DNA from: a bacterium TMED88
GTDB lineage: Bacteria > Myxococcota_A > UBA9160 > UBA4427
DNA length: 35,826 nucleotides
NCBI GenBank assembly: GCA_002171515.1
Contig: NHEP01000225.1
Location: 26,235 to 62,060 of the forward strand
Reading direction: 5' to 3'
Part shown: piece after piece, positions 1 through 8,378 of the stretch
How the letters are laid out: each line of letters opens with the position of its first letter
Numbering within the stretch: the first letter of the stretch is position 1
The notes under the pieces: generated by a model
What the model saw: only the letters and a program-made list of their open reading frames with translations
Told to the model about the DNA's origin: nothing
Databases searched by the model: none
Position numbers and translations under genes: made by a program

Positions 1-899
1 ACGTCAAATTCGTGCCCAACAAACTGCTGAAAGAGCTCAATGCCAAGAAGTTTCTTAATCAGCGTGGGGTGTGGGTCGATGATCTGCTTTCTCAAGGCGT
101 CGATGCTCGTAGCTTCAAGAAGCTCGGCAAACATCATGCTAATTGCGATGCCTGATGCAAGGAATGCAAAAAAGATCAGCGGGCTTGAAATCACAAGATA
201 GTCGAAGGTCCGAATCGCCGTCCGAACAAAAAAGTTTGAGTGCGAAAAAAAATGCTTCTTGGTGACCGACTCCGAAGAGCCACGCGCAGACAAATACACT
301 TCTAGCCCCGGGGTGATCAGGCGCTTTGCGTAATGCGGTTCATGCGAGATCAGAATGAATCCGTGACCGTCGTCCATCAGGTCGCGAATAAGATCGACAA
401 TGCCTAGAGCATTCGTCTCATCGAGCCCGACGAACGGTTCATCCAAGATGATGATGCTTCGGCCCTGCGCAAGAATTTGTGCCAGCGAAGCTCGACGGAG
501 CATTCCTCCGCTGAGTTCGCCCGGCATTTTAGTTGCGTCGCTCTCAGACAAGCCGACTTGCGAAAGCCGTTCGCGGATCACTTCGGGTGGGGATGACCTG
601 CCTGATTTTTTAAGGGCCAGCCCGATGTTCTCACCCACGTTCAGAGAGTCAATCAGAACACCTTGCTGAAACACCATTCCGACACTTGGGGTGGGCGACT
701 CGTCTCCAGACCCAACAGTGTGAATCCGGGCATCCGGGATCGGGCGGAGCCCGAGTAGATGCAACGCGATGGAAGATTTACCCGCACCCGAGTCCCCCTT
801 TAACCAAAGGCACTCGCCCGGGCGAACGTCTAGTTCGACCGTATCGTTGTCGAAAGGGCATCGGGGACCGGACTTTACAATTCGAACGTGAAGTTCCAA
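1..899 (-). CDS. ABC transporter, apparent MlaF-type ATPase fused to MlaE-type permease (partial, 3' end outside window)
   Basis: The frame on the minus strand is open from a TTG at 899 to the left edge, about 299 codons, with a stop just upstream of the TTG and a purine-rich GAGGTGAGG before it, so TTG 899 is the chosen start. Visible parts in order are Walker A (GDSGAGKSS, about residues 34-42), Q-loop (VFQQG), ABC signature (LSGGMLRRASLAQ), Walker B (IIILDEPFVGLDE) and the switch histidine (LISHEPH). The LSGGMxRR signature is typical of MlaF-like ATPases that retrograde-transport phospholipids across the periplasm. After about residue 220 the same frame continues into a hydrophobic segment (DYLVISSPLIFFAFLASGI) like the start of an MlaE permease. 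MlaF and MlaE are usually separate proteins, so this looks like a fusion. The permease assignment is less certain because most of it lies outside the window. Confidence 0.8.
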   Translation of the reverse strand, partial: MELHVRIVKSGPRCPFDNDTVELDVRPGECLWLKGDSGAGKSSIALHLLGLRPIPDARIHTVGSGDESPTPSVGMVFQQGVLIDSLNVGENIGLALKKSGRSSPPEVIRERLSQVGLSESDATKMPGELSGGMLRRASLAQILAQGRSIIILDEPFVGLDETNALGIVDLIRDLMDDGHGFILISHEPHYAKRLITPGLEVYLSARGSSESVTKKHFFSHSNFFVRTAIRTFDYLVISSPLIFFAFLASGIAISMMFAELLEATSIDALRKQIIDPHPTLIKKLLGIELFQQFVGHEFD

Positions 900-1105
900 G
901 CCTCACCTCGTGCAATGGACGTTACGGTCTCTACTGGCAGACTTCAACACACGGCTCTGGCAAGGCCGGGGCGCAGCAAGCCAGTCGCAGCCTATCGGGG
1001 CGCAATATGACTGCCCTCCGAGTCTTAAACTGGGTCATGCGACAGGCGAGCGCTCTGTGTGGAGTTACTATCTATAGTCTTGAAGGGTAAAGGAAAGCGG
1101 AGACA

Positions 1106-1642
1106 ATGATCGAATATCATAACCCTGAGGGCCAATTCGGCGTCGAGCCTACTCCATACGCGTTATCCACCGAGATTCTCGGAAAGGATCAAATCGCCAT
1201 TGGGTTCTTGGCCAACGGGTTCCCCGATTCTGAAAACTTCCTGGCCGCCCTCCGTCAGGAAATGCAAAAAATCGTGCCCGGCATACAGGCCCACGCATAC
1301 AACAAAGGGAATGCTTCAATTGCAGCCTCGGATGAGATGCTCGCCGACTTAAAAGGCCATTGCCAGGCGGTCGTCGCCGCTTACGGCCATTGAGGCAGCT
1401 GCACCACCGGCACCGTGCGTGACGGAATCAACATGGCCAAGCTCGGCGTTCCCGCGGTCGCTCTCGTCACTCAGGAGTTCTGGCCCCAAGGTGATTTCGT
1501 AGCCCGCTCACTGGGGATGCCCGATGTGCCGCGAGTGAAACTCCCCCACCCCATTGCGGGAACCGGAACGGCTAACATGAAAGCCGTGGCCACTCAAGTG
1601 GCTCTTGAGGTCATCAAAGCCCTGGAAGGCTGCCTTGACTGA
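1106..1642 (+). CDS. UGSC-family selenoprotein (in-frame UGA read as selenocysteine)
   Basis: Conventional gene calling splits this into two pieces at the TGA at 1391-1393, but both lie in one frame and join into a 178-residue protein. The junction reads AAYGH-U-GSCTTGTVRDGI, the hallmark of the UGSC (seleno)protein family, in which the first residue is selenocysteine or cysteine. Sec96 and Cys99 form a UxxC redox pair resembling CxxC. ATG 1106 follows a GGAG Shine-Dalgarno; a TATAGT box at 1073-1078 may be the -10. A hairpin suitable as a bacterial SECIS starts 14 nt after the UGA. The stop overlaps the TTG start of the next gene, implying translational coupling. The family's reaction is not established; a thiol/selenol redox or reductase role is inference. 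The Sec call rests on the family motif, the continuous frame and the hairpin. Confidence 0.9.
1407..1425 (+). promoter_or_regulatory. Candidate bacterial SECIS hairpin in UGSC gene
   Basis: Beginning 14 nt after the UGA, CCG pairs with CGG (1407-1409/1423-1425), a G/A mismatch follows, and CAC pairs with GTG (1411-1413/1419-1421) around the loop CGTGC, which carries a GU. Position and a GU-bearing apical loop match what SelB recognises in known bacterial SECIS elements. The stem is short, so the structure is plausible rather than proven. Confidence 0.5.
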
Positions 1643-2732
1643 TTTGTTCCGAGCAGAATCTGAAGAAGCGGCCCTCGAAGACCTTCACACGCGCGGCTTG
1701 ACCGACGGCTTACCGGTGGTGATCCCCACCCCCGATCGAGTCAGCCAAATGGTGCTGGCTTCCGGACAAGAGGCCGACATGGTGCTGGGCACGATGGGCC
1801 CGGGACACGGGCTGGCCACCATGGAAAAGGTGGCGGTGGCAGCCGTCATGGCCGGCTGCTTGCCGGACTACATGCCGATCGTGGTCGCAGCGGTCAAAGC
1901 CGTGATCGAACCCGTCTTTGACCTAACCGAAATGCAAGCCACCACACACTGCACGGCCCCACTCATCATTGTGAATGGACCTGCGCGGATCAGCTGCGGG
2001 CCGGTCTCCTCCGGCTACGGTGCCCTCGGCCCTGGACACCGAGCCAACGCGTCCATTGGCCGAGCCCTTCGTCTCACAATGATGAACATTGGTGGCGCGC
2101 GGCCAGGCGCCTCCGACATGGCCCTCTTGGGACACCCCGGAAAGTTCACCTACTGCCTTGCAGAAGATGAAGAAAACAGCCCTTTCCCTCCCCTTCATAC
2201 CACGCTCGGCTTCGGCAAAGAGGACAGCGTCGTCACAGTCATCGGCGCAGAAGCGCCGCATTCGGTGATTCACTCTGGCGATGGAGATGATCCCAAGCAG
2301 CATGAAGGCCTGCTCGATATGCTGGCCATAGGCGTCGCGAATCCAGCCACGAATAACGCAATGTTATCAAGCGGCACAGCAACTGTAGTGCTGAACCCTG
2401 AGCATGCCGGCATTCTCCATCGAGCGGGTCTCAGCCGGGAGGACATCGCCGCAGAAATTTGCGAGCGCTGCCAGCACCCGAATGCCGAACTCCATCAATT
2501 GTCCCCGGGCTTTGCGCCTTCTCAAGCCGGCGTGCGTAAAGCTTTTCGAAGCCCCGAGCAGCTTCTGATTCTCATGGCCGGAGGCTCAGGGCTCTATTCG
2601 ATGGTCATGCCATCCTGGTGCGCTGGCACACACCGAAACTCACCCTCCAGCAGTCTGGTCGACTTTGAGTTTGCCTGCGAGATTCCCGGCGCCGAGATGA
2701 ACAGGTCGACATCACCCAACGCCAAAGCCTAA
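1635..2732 (+). CDS. Conserved protein of unknown function coupled to the UGSC selenoprotein
   Basis: This gene encodes about 365 residues from the TTG at 1635, which overlaps the UGSC stop codon and follows GGAAGG at 1624-1629. An in-frame ATG at 1605 would give a 375-residue product but lies deep in the upstream gene. The protein appears soluble, with no signal peptide or transmembrane stretch. Conserved-looking blocks include LTDGLPVVIPT near the N-terminus, LGTMGPGHG, ATTHCTAPLIIVNGP, a glycine-rich GYGALGPGHRANASIGRA and MNIGGARPG. Several cysteines and histidines are scattered but no known catalytic signature is recognised. The overlapping arrangement suggests that the protein works with the selenoprotein, perhaps as the substrate-binding or catalytic partner. 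No function is assigned. Confidence 0.85.
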   Translation: MTDLFRAESEEAALEDLHTRGLTDGLPVVIPTPDRVSQMVLASGQEADMVLGTMGPGHGLATMEKVAVAAVMAGCLPDYMPIVVAAVKAVIEPVFDLTEMQATTHCTAPLIIVNGPARISCGPVSSGYGALGPGHRANASIGRALRLTMMNIGGARPGASDMALLGHPGKFTYCLAEDEENSPFPPLHTTLGFGKEDSVVTVIGAEAPHSVIHSGDGDDPKQHEGLLDMLAIGVANPATNNAMLSSGTATVVLNPEHAGILHRAGLSREDIAAEICERCQHPNAELHQLSPGFAPSQAGVRKAFRSPEQLLILMAGGSGLYSMVMPSWCAGTHRNSPSSSLVDFEFACEIPGAEMNRSTSPNAKA

Positions 2733-2831
2733 GCCATTCCGTTTCCGACAACCGGGGCGTGCGGCCCCAGATTCTCCTGCCAGCTTTTTCGCAAGCAAAA
2801 CCGCCAGACTGAATCGTTTGCCTCTCGGGAT

Positions 2832-3278
2832 TCAGCCCACCGGCTCAAGGACCACCACGGGAATTTCTCTGTGCGCTGCTCGGGCCTTATAGTCGGCGTA
2901 AGGCGGGTAGATGGCTTCCAGTTCGGACCACAGCCTTTCGCGCTCGTCACCATCGGCAACGCGAGCCTTGGCGGAAACCGCCTTGGCCCCCACCATGAGT
3001 TGGCAGTGCGGCTCTGCTTCGAGGTTCAGGAACCAAATGGGATGGTTGGGCATCCCCCCCTTCGAGCCGATCACCACGTAGTTCCCATCAATTTCTTTGT
3101 AGATCAAGGGGATTGAACGCGGCTCGCCGGTCTTACGGCCCTTGGTCGTAATCAGAAGCGTCGGTAGAAGACCCTGCCCACCGGCCTCGGCCGAGTCCCA
3201 CATATGGGCCTTTTCGGGGTCGGTCTGATAGAGCTCGATGTGTTTTTTAATCCACGGGATTTCGGCAAAAGTGGCCAT
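2832..3278 (-). CDS. Nitroreductase-family deazaflavin-dependent oxidoreductase (Ddn/DUF385-like)
   Basis: The product has 148 residues. ATG 3278 is chosen because AAGAG-type ribosome-binding sequence precedes it and the longer in-frame extension to 3359 does not resemble the family. The sequence LLITTKGRKTGEPRSIPLIY followed by GNYVVIGSKGG and PNHPIWFLNLEAEP is characteristic of the split-barrel F420H2-dependent reductases related to mycobacterial Ddn, which reduce quinones or nitro compounds. The C-terminus (YPPYADYKARAAHREIPVVVLEP) also fits. It is convergent with the UGSC operon and divergent from the amidohydrolase. Use of coenzyme F420, rather than FMN, is inferred from family membership; no F420 biosynthesis gene is in the window. 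Confidence 0.85.
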   Translation of the reverse strand: MATFAEIPWIKKHIELYQTDPEKAHMWDSAEAGGQGLLPTLLITTKGRKTGEPRSIPLIYKEIDGNYVVIGSKGGMPNHPIWFLNLEAEPHCQLMVGAKAVSAKARVADGDERERLWSELEAIYPPYADYKARAAHREIPVVVLEPVG

Positions 3279-3521
3279 AGGTCTCTTATCTTTCTTTGAA
3301 AAGGTGAATTGGCATCTGAGAAAGCGTGACTCGCCCGGCGCCATTTCGCCACTGTCCAAAGATAGCCTTCGATCAATACTGAGAACGCAGGACTCAGACC
3401 CGTCTCAGCTTTCCTCTGCCTGAGGCTGACGAAAAGCCTCGAATCTGACACCATCACTGGGGCCGCTGGAGGCAAAGCCCCGGCAGGCCTCTCCGATTCG
3501 CGCCACAAAGAAAGGCCATCC

Positions 3522-4727
3522 ATGAGCGACCCGATCATCGTCATTTCTTCCGACACCCATGCCGGCAACTCCGTGCAGGGCTATCGAGAGTACCTGGACT
3601 CTAAGCACCAAGCGCTCTTTGACGAATGGCGGGGCTCTTACAAGAACCCGCAAAAAAAACATATCGGTTCCAAAAAGCACAAAAATTGGGACGACGCGGA
3701 GCGAATGAAAGATATGCAGGCAGATGGCATCGTCGGCGAAATTATTTTTCCCAACACCGTCCCGCCCTTCTTTCGAAGCAGCGTGCTCATCTGCGGAAAC
3801 CCTCGGCCCGAGGATTACCTCCTACGGCTTGAGGGCATCAGAGCCCACAATCGGTGGTTGAGTGATTGGTGCTCCGAATACTCGGCCCAACGCGCCGGAA
3901 TTGGCCTTGTCTACCTCAATGACATCGACGAAGCGATGAAAGACATCGAGTGGATCGCCAAGAACCATCTTCGCGGAGGCGTTCTTTTGCCGCACGTTCC
4001 AGATGACTGCACGAGCTACATCAAGCCCCTCTACCATCCCGATTATGATCCGATGTGGGCGCTGCTTGAGGAAACAGGCTTGGTGGTCAACCATCATGGC
4101 GGAACCGGCTCTCCCGACTATGGGCGCCTTCCAGTCTCTCTTCCGATTCGACTGATCGAAACCAGCTTCTTTTCAACGCGAAGCTATAGCCAGCTCATTC
4201 TGTCCGGCGTCTTCCATCGTTTTCCTAAACTGAAGTACATCCTGACCGAGTCAGGCTGCGCCTGGGTGCCCGAAACCCTGGAACGCCTCGACCTTGCCTG
4301 GAAGCGCATCTCATCCGGAGCGGTCGGGGAATTTCAATTTGCGGAAGGGGTCACCACGCCGGAGCCACCGAGCGTCTACGCCAAACAAAACTGCTACTAC
4401 GGCGCGAGCTCCGCCTCGCCGCCCGAGATCAAGGATCGCGATATCATTGGTACGGATCGCATCCTATGGGGCAGCGACTATCCCCACTACGAGGGCACCT
4501 ACCCCGACACGCGCTTGGCTCTCCGCCACACCTTCAACGCTTGTAGCGAAGAGGAAACGCGTGCCATGCTCGGACTCAATGCCGCAAGGCTCTACGGCTT
4601 TGACCTCGAGGCCCTCAAACCGCTCGCGGCCCAGTGCGGGCCCACCCTCGAAGAGCTCAGCGTGCCCCTCGCACCCGAGGAATTTCCGAAGCAAACCCAC
4701 ACCAACGCCTTCCGTACCCTCGACTGA
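3522..4727 (+). CDS. Amidohydrolase family protein (Amidohydro_2 type)
   Basis: The 401-residue protein is a metal-dependent TIM-barrel hydrolase or decarboxylase of the amidohydrolase-2 group. Visible features are the N-terminal metal motif SSDTHAG (residues 9-15, DxH variant), a histidine pair VNHHGG (about 189-194), ESG (243-245) and the C-terminal metal-binding aspartate in WGSDYPH (316-322). ATG 3522 is preceded by AAAGAAAGG. The substrate cannot be read from sequence; relatives hydrolyse or decarboxylate aromatic and other organic acids. It stands divergent from the Ddn-like gene, and its stop is only 20 bases from the convergent DUF3604 gene. Confidence 0.9.
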   Translation: MSDPIIVISSDTHAGNSVQGYREYLDSKHQALFDEWRGSYKNPQKKHIGSKKHKNWDDAERMKDMQADGIVGEIIFPNTVPPFFRSSVLICGNPRPEDYLLRLEGIRAHNRWLSDWCSEYSAQRAGIGLVYLNDIDEAMKDIEWIAKNHLRGGVLLPHVPDDCTSYIKPLYHPDYDPMWALLEETGLVVNHHGGTGSPDYGRLPVSLPIRLIETSFFSTRSYSQLILSGVFHRFPKLKYILTESGCAWVPETLERLDLAWKRISSGAVGEFQFAEGVTTPEPPSVYAKQNCYYGASSASPPEIKDRDIIGTDRILWGSDYPHYEGTYPDTRLALRHTFNACSEEETRAMLGLNAARLYGFDLEALKPLAAQCGPTLEELSVPLAPEEFPKQTHTNAFRTLD

Positions 4728-4746
4728 TCGTCGAGCCGCAGGCGCA

Positions 4747-6759
4747 CTACAGATCGGTGGCGGCATCCAAGGGGTAGTAGTGAATGGGTGAAGACCAGGC
4801 CCGCTCTTGGATGGTTGAGGCCAAGTCGGAACGCGGCTGAACACCGGCTCGCACCGCGTCCCAAGTCGACCAGCGGCAGGTTGGGTTTTCGAGCACCCGT
4901 GCGTAGTAAAAGGCCCGTTGATTCGCGTCGAATTCCGGGTCTTTCCAGACGCTGCGCAGTTGCGCATCGCCCTCTCCAAACGCCTCACAGGTCGAAAGAT
5001 CAACCCCTGATCCGTTATCCGGACAACGGTGGGTCTCGGGGTCGACGACCGCGCCTCCCGAACACGCCAGATCGTAGACGCGCTCGTGGGTTTCCCCTTC
5101 CGCGTCGACCCAACCCTTCACAATCTGGGCGCGCTGCAACGGCCCACTTCTCGGATCGGCCAGGCCCCAAACTAGGAAGGCCGGCGCCCTGCCCCCGTCG
5201 GCCACAAGATCGCCACCCATTGAAACCCCATTTGCATAGGCTTCCAAGACAACATTGTCCCGGTTGAGCATCTCCGGTGTAAAGTCATAACCACCGAAGA
5301 AACGAAGCCGCATCCTGGGCCCGGAAGTGGCGAAAGTCTCCTTCCGGCGAAACGCTTCATAAATGGCTTCGCGGGTATTTTCCTCGGCCCAGACCGCAGC
5401 CAGCCCCGAGGCACCAAAGGTCGGGGAGGAGCCGCCCATATAGCGTTGACCGTCGACCTCGGCGGTCAAATTTCCCGCAACCAATCCGGCCGCAGCCCCC
5501 ACCAGTGGCGAGAACGGCACCGAACCCCGCAATTCGGGCGTTGCGCTCAACAAACCAAGCTTGGAAACAAAATTGGATTCGTTGACCTCGGCCGCAGCCG
5601 TGTGCGTATCGCTCGAGCCAATAAAGCCAAAGGTATACGGATTCGTCACGCCCCCTTGCTCAAGCGCAATGCCCCGCAGAAGGGCGTCTCGCACATAGCT
5701 GCCCTCCACCTCGCTCGGCAGGTTGGTGGCCACCCGGGTTTCCATCAGCTCGAAGCCGGCCCACTCGTCCTCGCTGGACAGCAACGGATGCGTCTCCGAC
5801 GTGCCTTTGATCTGAGTGATCTCGACTAAGGGTTCGTTGCGAATCCGTTTCTCCGAGTAGTCATCGTCCATCGGGTTGCCCGCCCAATCCACCAGCTTGA
5901 ACATTTGCCCGTTCGAGCCGTTCGAATTATGCGGAATCGCAAGGCTCTCAATGCCTTGTTCGCGCAGTCCGTCCATCCAAGCCCAAAGATCCTCGGGGTT
6001 GGCCGAGTGAACCCGTGAAAAGGGAACTGCCGGGAGTACATCGCTATCGCGAAAAACGACGTTACGGTGAAGGTTTCCCAAGCCGCCACTCCAGGTCGTG
6101 TACTCGTAGGCGACAAAGGTGGTGAAGCGACCTGGGTCGTTGTGAAGGTCCGCCGCGCGAATCGTATCCCCCCAAGCGCCCCGCGAGATCTCAAGGATCT
6201 CCTCTGAATCCACCTCGCCCTCCTGAATTCCACTGACGAGATTGGGAATGAAATCCCTGAAGGCGCCCAGTCGCTTGGGCACGCCAAGAAGACCGCGGTT
6301 GTCGGGTGCATTGATGTCGTGAAGCCCCTCAGCGAATTCGTTTTGCGAGAATACGGTCGTCGTGTCCGCCGCTTCCGGGGCAACACCGAGAAACATGGCG
6401 TGATCGGTCACTGCATAAAAGTCGAGCGGATCTTCGAGCTGAAGGTCAAAACCAGCGGCGTGCTTGATGGGTTCTCCCTTTGCGAAGCGATAGGCATCAT
6501 GAGGCGTCGCGAGGGTTCCCATCACGTAGGCGTCGAACGAGTAGGTGGTGTGCACATGAAGATCACCAAAGAAAGCGCGCCGCTCTGGGTCGGGCTCGGG
6601 CACCGGCTCTTGAACGATGACCTCGTCCTGAATCGCGAACACCGAGGGAAGCTGGGAGTCCCCCGATGCGGCCCGCTGATTCAGGTTGTTCTCGCTCCCA
6701 CACCCGAATGCGATCAGTAGAAGAATTATTGAAGCGGCAAGGTGGGAGTACTTATGCAC
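4747..6759 (-). CDS. DUF3604 domain lipoprotein
   Basis: The product has 670 residues. It begins with a short signal peptide and a lipobox ending IAFGC (Cys20), so it is likely a lipid-anchored periplasmic or outer-membrane protein. The DUF3604 core starts with GDLHVHTTYSFDA (65-77), a PHP-like metal-binding opening, and continues with FYAVTDHAMFLG, IPHNSNGSNG, FGFIGSSDTHTAAAE and the family block LAAVWAEENTREAIYEAFRR, followed by ATSGPRMRLRFF. The C-terminal part carries a cysteine-containing block (CRWSTWDAVRAG) and ends ERAWSSPIHYYP. The enzymatic activity of DUF3604 is not established; a metallo-phosphoesterase-like or hydrolase role is inference. A second copy with the same domain order lies at 8379-10403. 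Confidence 0.93.
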   Translation of the reverse strand: MHKYSHLAASIILLLIAFGCGSENNLNQRAASGDSQLPSVFAIQDEVIVQEPVPEPDPERRAFFGDLHVHTTYSFDAYVMGTLATPHDAYRFAKGEPIKHAAGFDLQLEDPLDFYAVTDHAMFLGVAPEAADTTTVFSQNEFAEGLHDINAPDNRGLLGVPKRLGAFRDFIPNLVSGIQEGEVDSEEILEISRGAWGDTIRAADLHNDPGRFTTFVAYEYTTWSGGLGNLHRNVVFRDSDVLPAVPFSRVHSANPEDLWAWMDGLREQGIESLAIPHNSNGSNGQMFKLVDWAGNPMDDDYSEKRIRNEPLVEITQIKGTSETHPLLSSEDEWAGFELMETRVATNLPSEVEGSYVRDALLRGIALEQGGVTNPYTFGFIGSSDTHTAAAEVNESNFVSKLGLLSATPELRGSVPFSPLVGAAAGLVAGNLTAEVDGQRYMGGSSPTFGASGLAAVWAEENTREAIYEAFRRKETFATSGPRMRLRFFGGYDFTPEMLNRDNVVLEAYANGVSMGGDLVADGGRAPAFLVWGLADPRSGPLQRAQIVKGWVDAEGETHERVYDLACSGGAVVDPETHRCPDNGSGVDLSTCEAFGEGDAQLRSVWKDPEFDANQRAFYYARVLENPTCRWSTWDAVRAGVQPRSDLASTIQERAWSSPIHYYPLDAATDL

Positions 6760-6870
6760 GTTAGAAATTCTCCGTTTGATATCAGCCGTTTTTTTCGTCC
6801 GGTGGCCGGTCCGATCTCAACGAGAACAGACAAGACCGGCCTGATGCCGCCAAAAACACTGAAGAAAGTT

Positions 6871-6885
6871 TATCATAATGCTAAT
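6871..6885. promoter_or_regulatory. Imperfect palindrome, possible TetR operator
   Basis: TTATCAT-A-ATGCTAA is an inverted repeat with one mismatch per arm (TTATCAT versus TTAGCAT), lying in an AT-rich patch in the 182-base divergent region between the DUF3604 lipoprotein gene and the tetR gene at 6942. Location and size fit an autoregulatory TetR operator. No second copy was noticed. Confidence 0.35.
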
Positions 6886-6941
6886 ATCTGAGGGGCCATC
6901 GAGCCCGAATAACCCTTAATCTGCAAAACGATTGGAATGAA

Positions 6942-7577
6942 GTGGCGACAAGGCTCCGCACAAAGACCAAGCAGAATCGGGCTGAAACCGAGCGTCGGCT
7001 CATCGAATCGGCACTGGACCTCATTCGGCGCAATGGGGTTCTCGCCGGACTCAATCTTCGCCAAGTGGCCGACGGTGCCGGGGTCAATCGAGGCAACATC
7101 TACCATTACTTCGGCTCGCGGCGGGAACTCGTGCGGACCGCCATTGCGCGTCGCTTCGAAAGAGTGATCGACTCGCTTTTAGACGGCCGGCGAAGAACGC
7201 GCTTTGTTGAGCGCAGACTCCGCACCTTCCGGGTGGCCGATTCGATTCAGGACAGCCAATTTAGAGCCCTACTCGTCATTGATGGGGACGAAACCGTCGA
7301 CCCCATGCCCCGATTCGAGGATGCACTCAATGCGCTCCAACAGGACGTTAAAGAGGGAGACATCCATGAAGGCCACGATCTTGAAGCGCTTCAAGTGGCT
7401 CTCTCTGCGCTGAGCCGCGGTTATCGCATTTTTCGCAAGCCGTTCGCGACTCGGGTCAAAGCCAAGGCTGACGACCTCGATGAACGTGTGGCCCGGATCC
7501 TTCTGACTTGGCTCGAAGTCATGGCCGAACCACCGGCTCCCCAGAGGCGGAACCCTCAGCCTACAAGGGATCAATGA
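6942..7577 (+). CDS. TetR/AcrR-family transcriptional regulator
   Basis: The 211-residue protein starts at GTG 6942, shortly after TTGGAA. The N-terminal helix-turn-helix is clear: ESALDLIRRNG, then LNLRQVADGAGVNRGNIYHYF (about residues 37-57) and the family GSRREL. The C-terminal ligand domain is not recognisable beyond the fold. It is divergent from one DUF3604 gene and upstream of the DUF1330-like and second DUF3604 genes, so it probably represses one or both DUF3604 units, perhaps through the palindrome at 6871-6885. The ligand is unknown. Confidence 0.88.
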   Translation: MATRLRTKTKQNRAETERRLIESALDLIRRNGVLAGLNLRQVADGAGVNRGNIYHYFGSRRELVRTAIARRFERVIDSLLDGRRRTRFVERRLRTFRVADSIQDSQFRALLVIDGDETVDPMPRFEDALNALQQDVKEGDIHEGHDLEALQVALSALSRGYRIFRKPFATRVKAKADDLDERVARILLTWLEVMAEPPAPQRRNPQPTRDQ

Positions 7578-7673
7578 GATGAAGCCGAGTTCCGCGATAG
7601 GGCGATCGCCTCTTCGGCGGAAAGGCCACCGTCCCCCGCCCAAACAATCGATTCAAGCACCAGAGGAAAACCA

Positions 7674-8342
7674 TTGACCGCATCACGCATCCGATGGGCC
7701 TGCCTCGCGGCGATTTATGGAATCTTTCTCTTCTGGTACGGCGGATCGGGCGCCCCGGCTTCTCCAGAAAAAATTGAGGAGTACGTCTCTCTGGTTGCGC
7801 AGCGAAGCGCCGAAGAAAGCGGTCAAGGGAAAAGCCCTGGGCCAAACGACACTGATGCAGCCACTCAGATCCGCCGCTTTCTCGAATCGGACGATGGCCA
7901 AGAATTCGTCATGCTCAACCTAAACGTCCATCGAGATTCACCCGAATACAAAGTCCAGAGAGAGGACGCCCAAACCATCGCGAGCGCTGCGGAGGCCGAA
8001 AAAGAGTATCAGAGACGCGTGGCGCCTCTTCTTCTGATGCGGGCGAGCCATCCCCTCGTCATGGTCAAACCGGTCTTCTTCATTGGTGGCATCGGCGACT
8101 TTGAGCGGCAAGATTGGGATCTGGCTTCTATGGTGCGTTATCGGAGCCGACAAGATTTCGTCGAGTTCATCCTCACCCCTGAATTTTCACAAAATGTCGA
8201 TCACAAATGGGCTGCCCTCGGTCGCAGCACGGCCCTGGCAACGGTGCCTTTGATTTCTTTTGCGACAATCAGGCTCGTTCCGCTGCTGATCTTGATCATC
8301 ATAGGGCTGCTTTTTGATCGCACGTTTTCCCGTACCCGGTAA
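7674..8342 (+). CDS. Membrane-anchored protein with DUF1330-like core
   Basis: The 222-residue protein starts at TTG 7674, preceded by GAGGAAAA. It has an N-terminal hydrophobic segment (RWACLAAIYGIFLFWYGG) and a C-terminal transmembrane helix (FATIRLVPLLILIIIGLLF) with a basic tail. Between them FVMLNLNVHRDSPEYKV and WDLASMVRYRSRQDFVEFIL resemble DUF1330 / dimeric alpha-beta barrel proteins (pattern FVMLNL ... MVRYRSRRDF). The middle domain would face the periplasm. It is 36 bases upstream of the second DUF3604 gene and in the same orientation, so it is likely co-transcribed with it. The function is unknown and the DUF1330 relation is by motif resemblance only. Confidence 0.72.
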   Translation: MTASRIRWACLAAIYGIFLFWYGGSGAPASPEKIEEYVSLVAQRSAEESGQGKSPGPNDTDAATQIRRFLESDDGQEFVMLNLNVHRDSPEYKVQREDAQTIASAAEAEKEYQRRVAPLLLMRASHPLVMVKPVFFIGGIGDFERQDWDLASMVRYRSRQDFVEFILTPEFSQNVDHKWAALGRSTALATVPLISFATIRLVPLLILIIIGLLFDRTFSRTR

Positions 8343-8378
8343 AGCGTTCCCAAGAAGCTTCTCGCAGAGGAAAAATTC

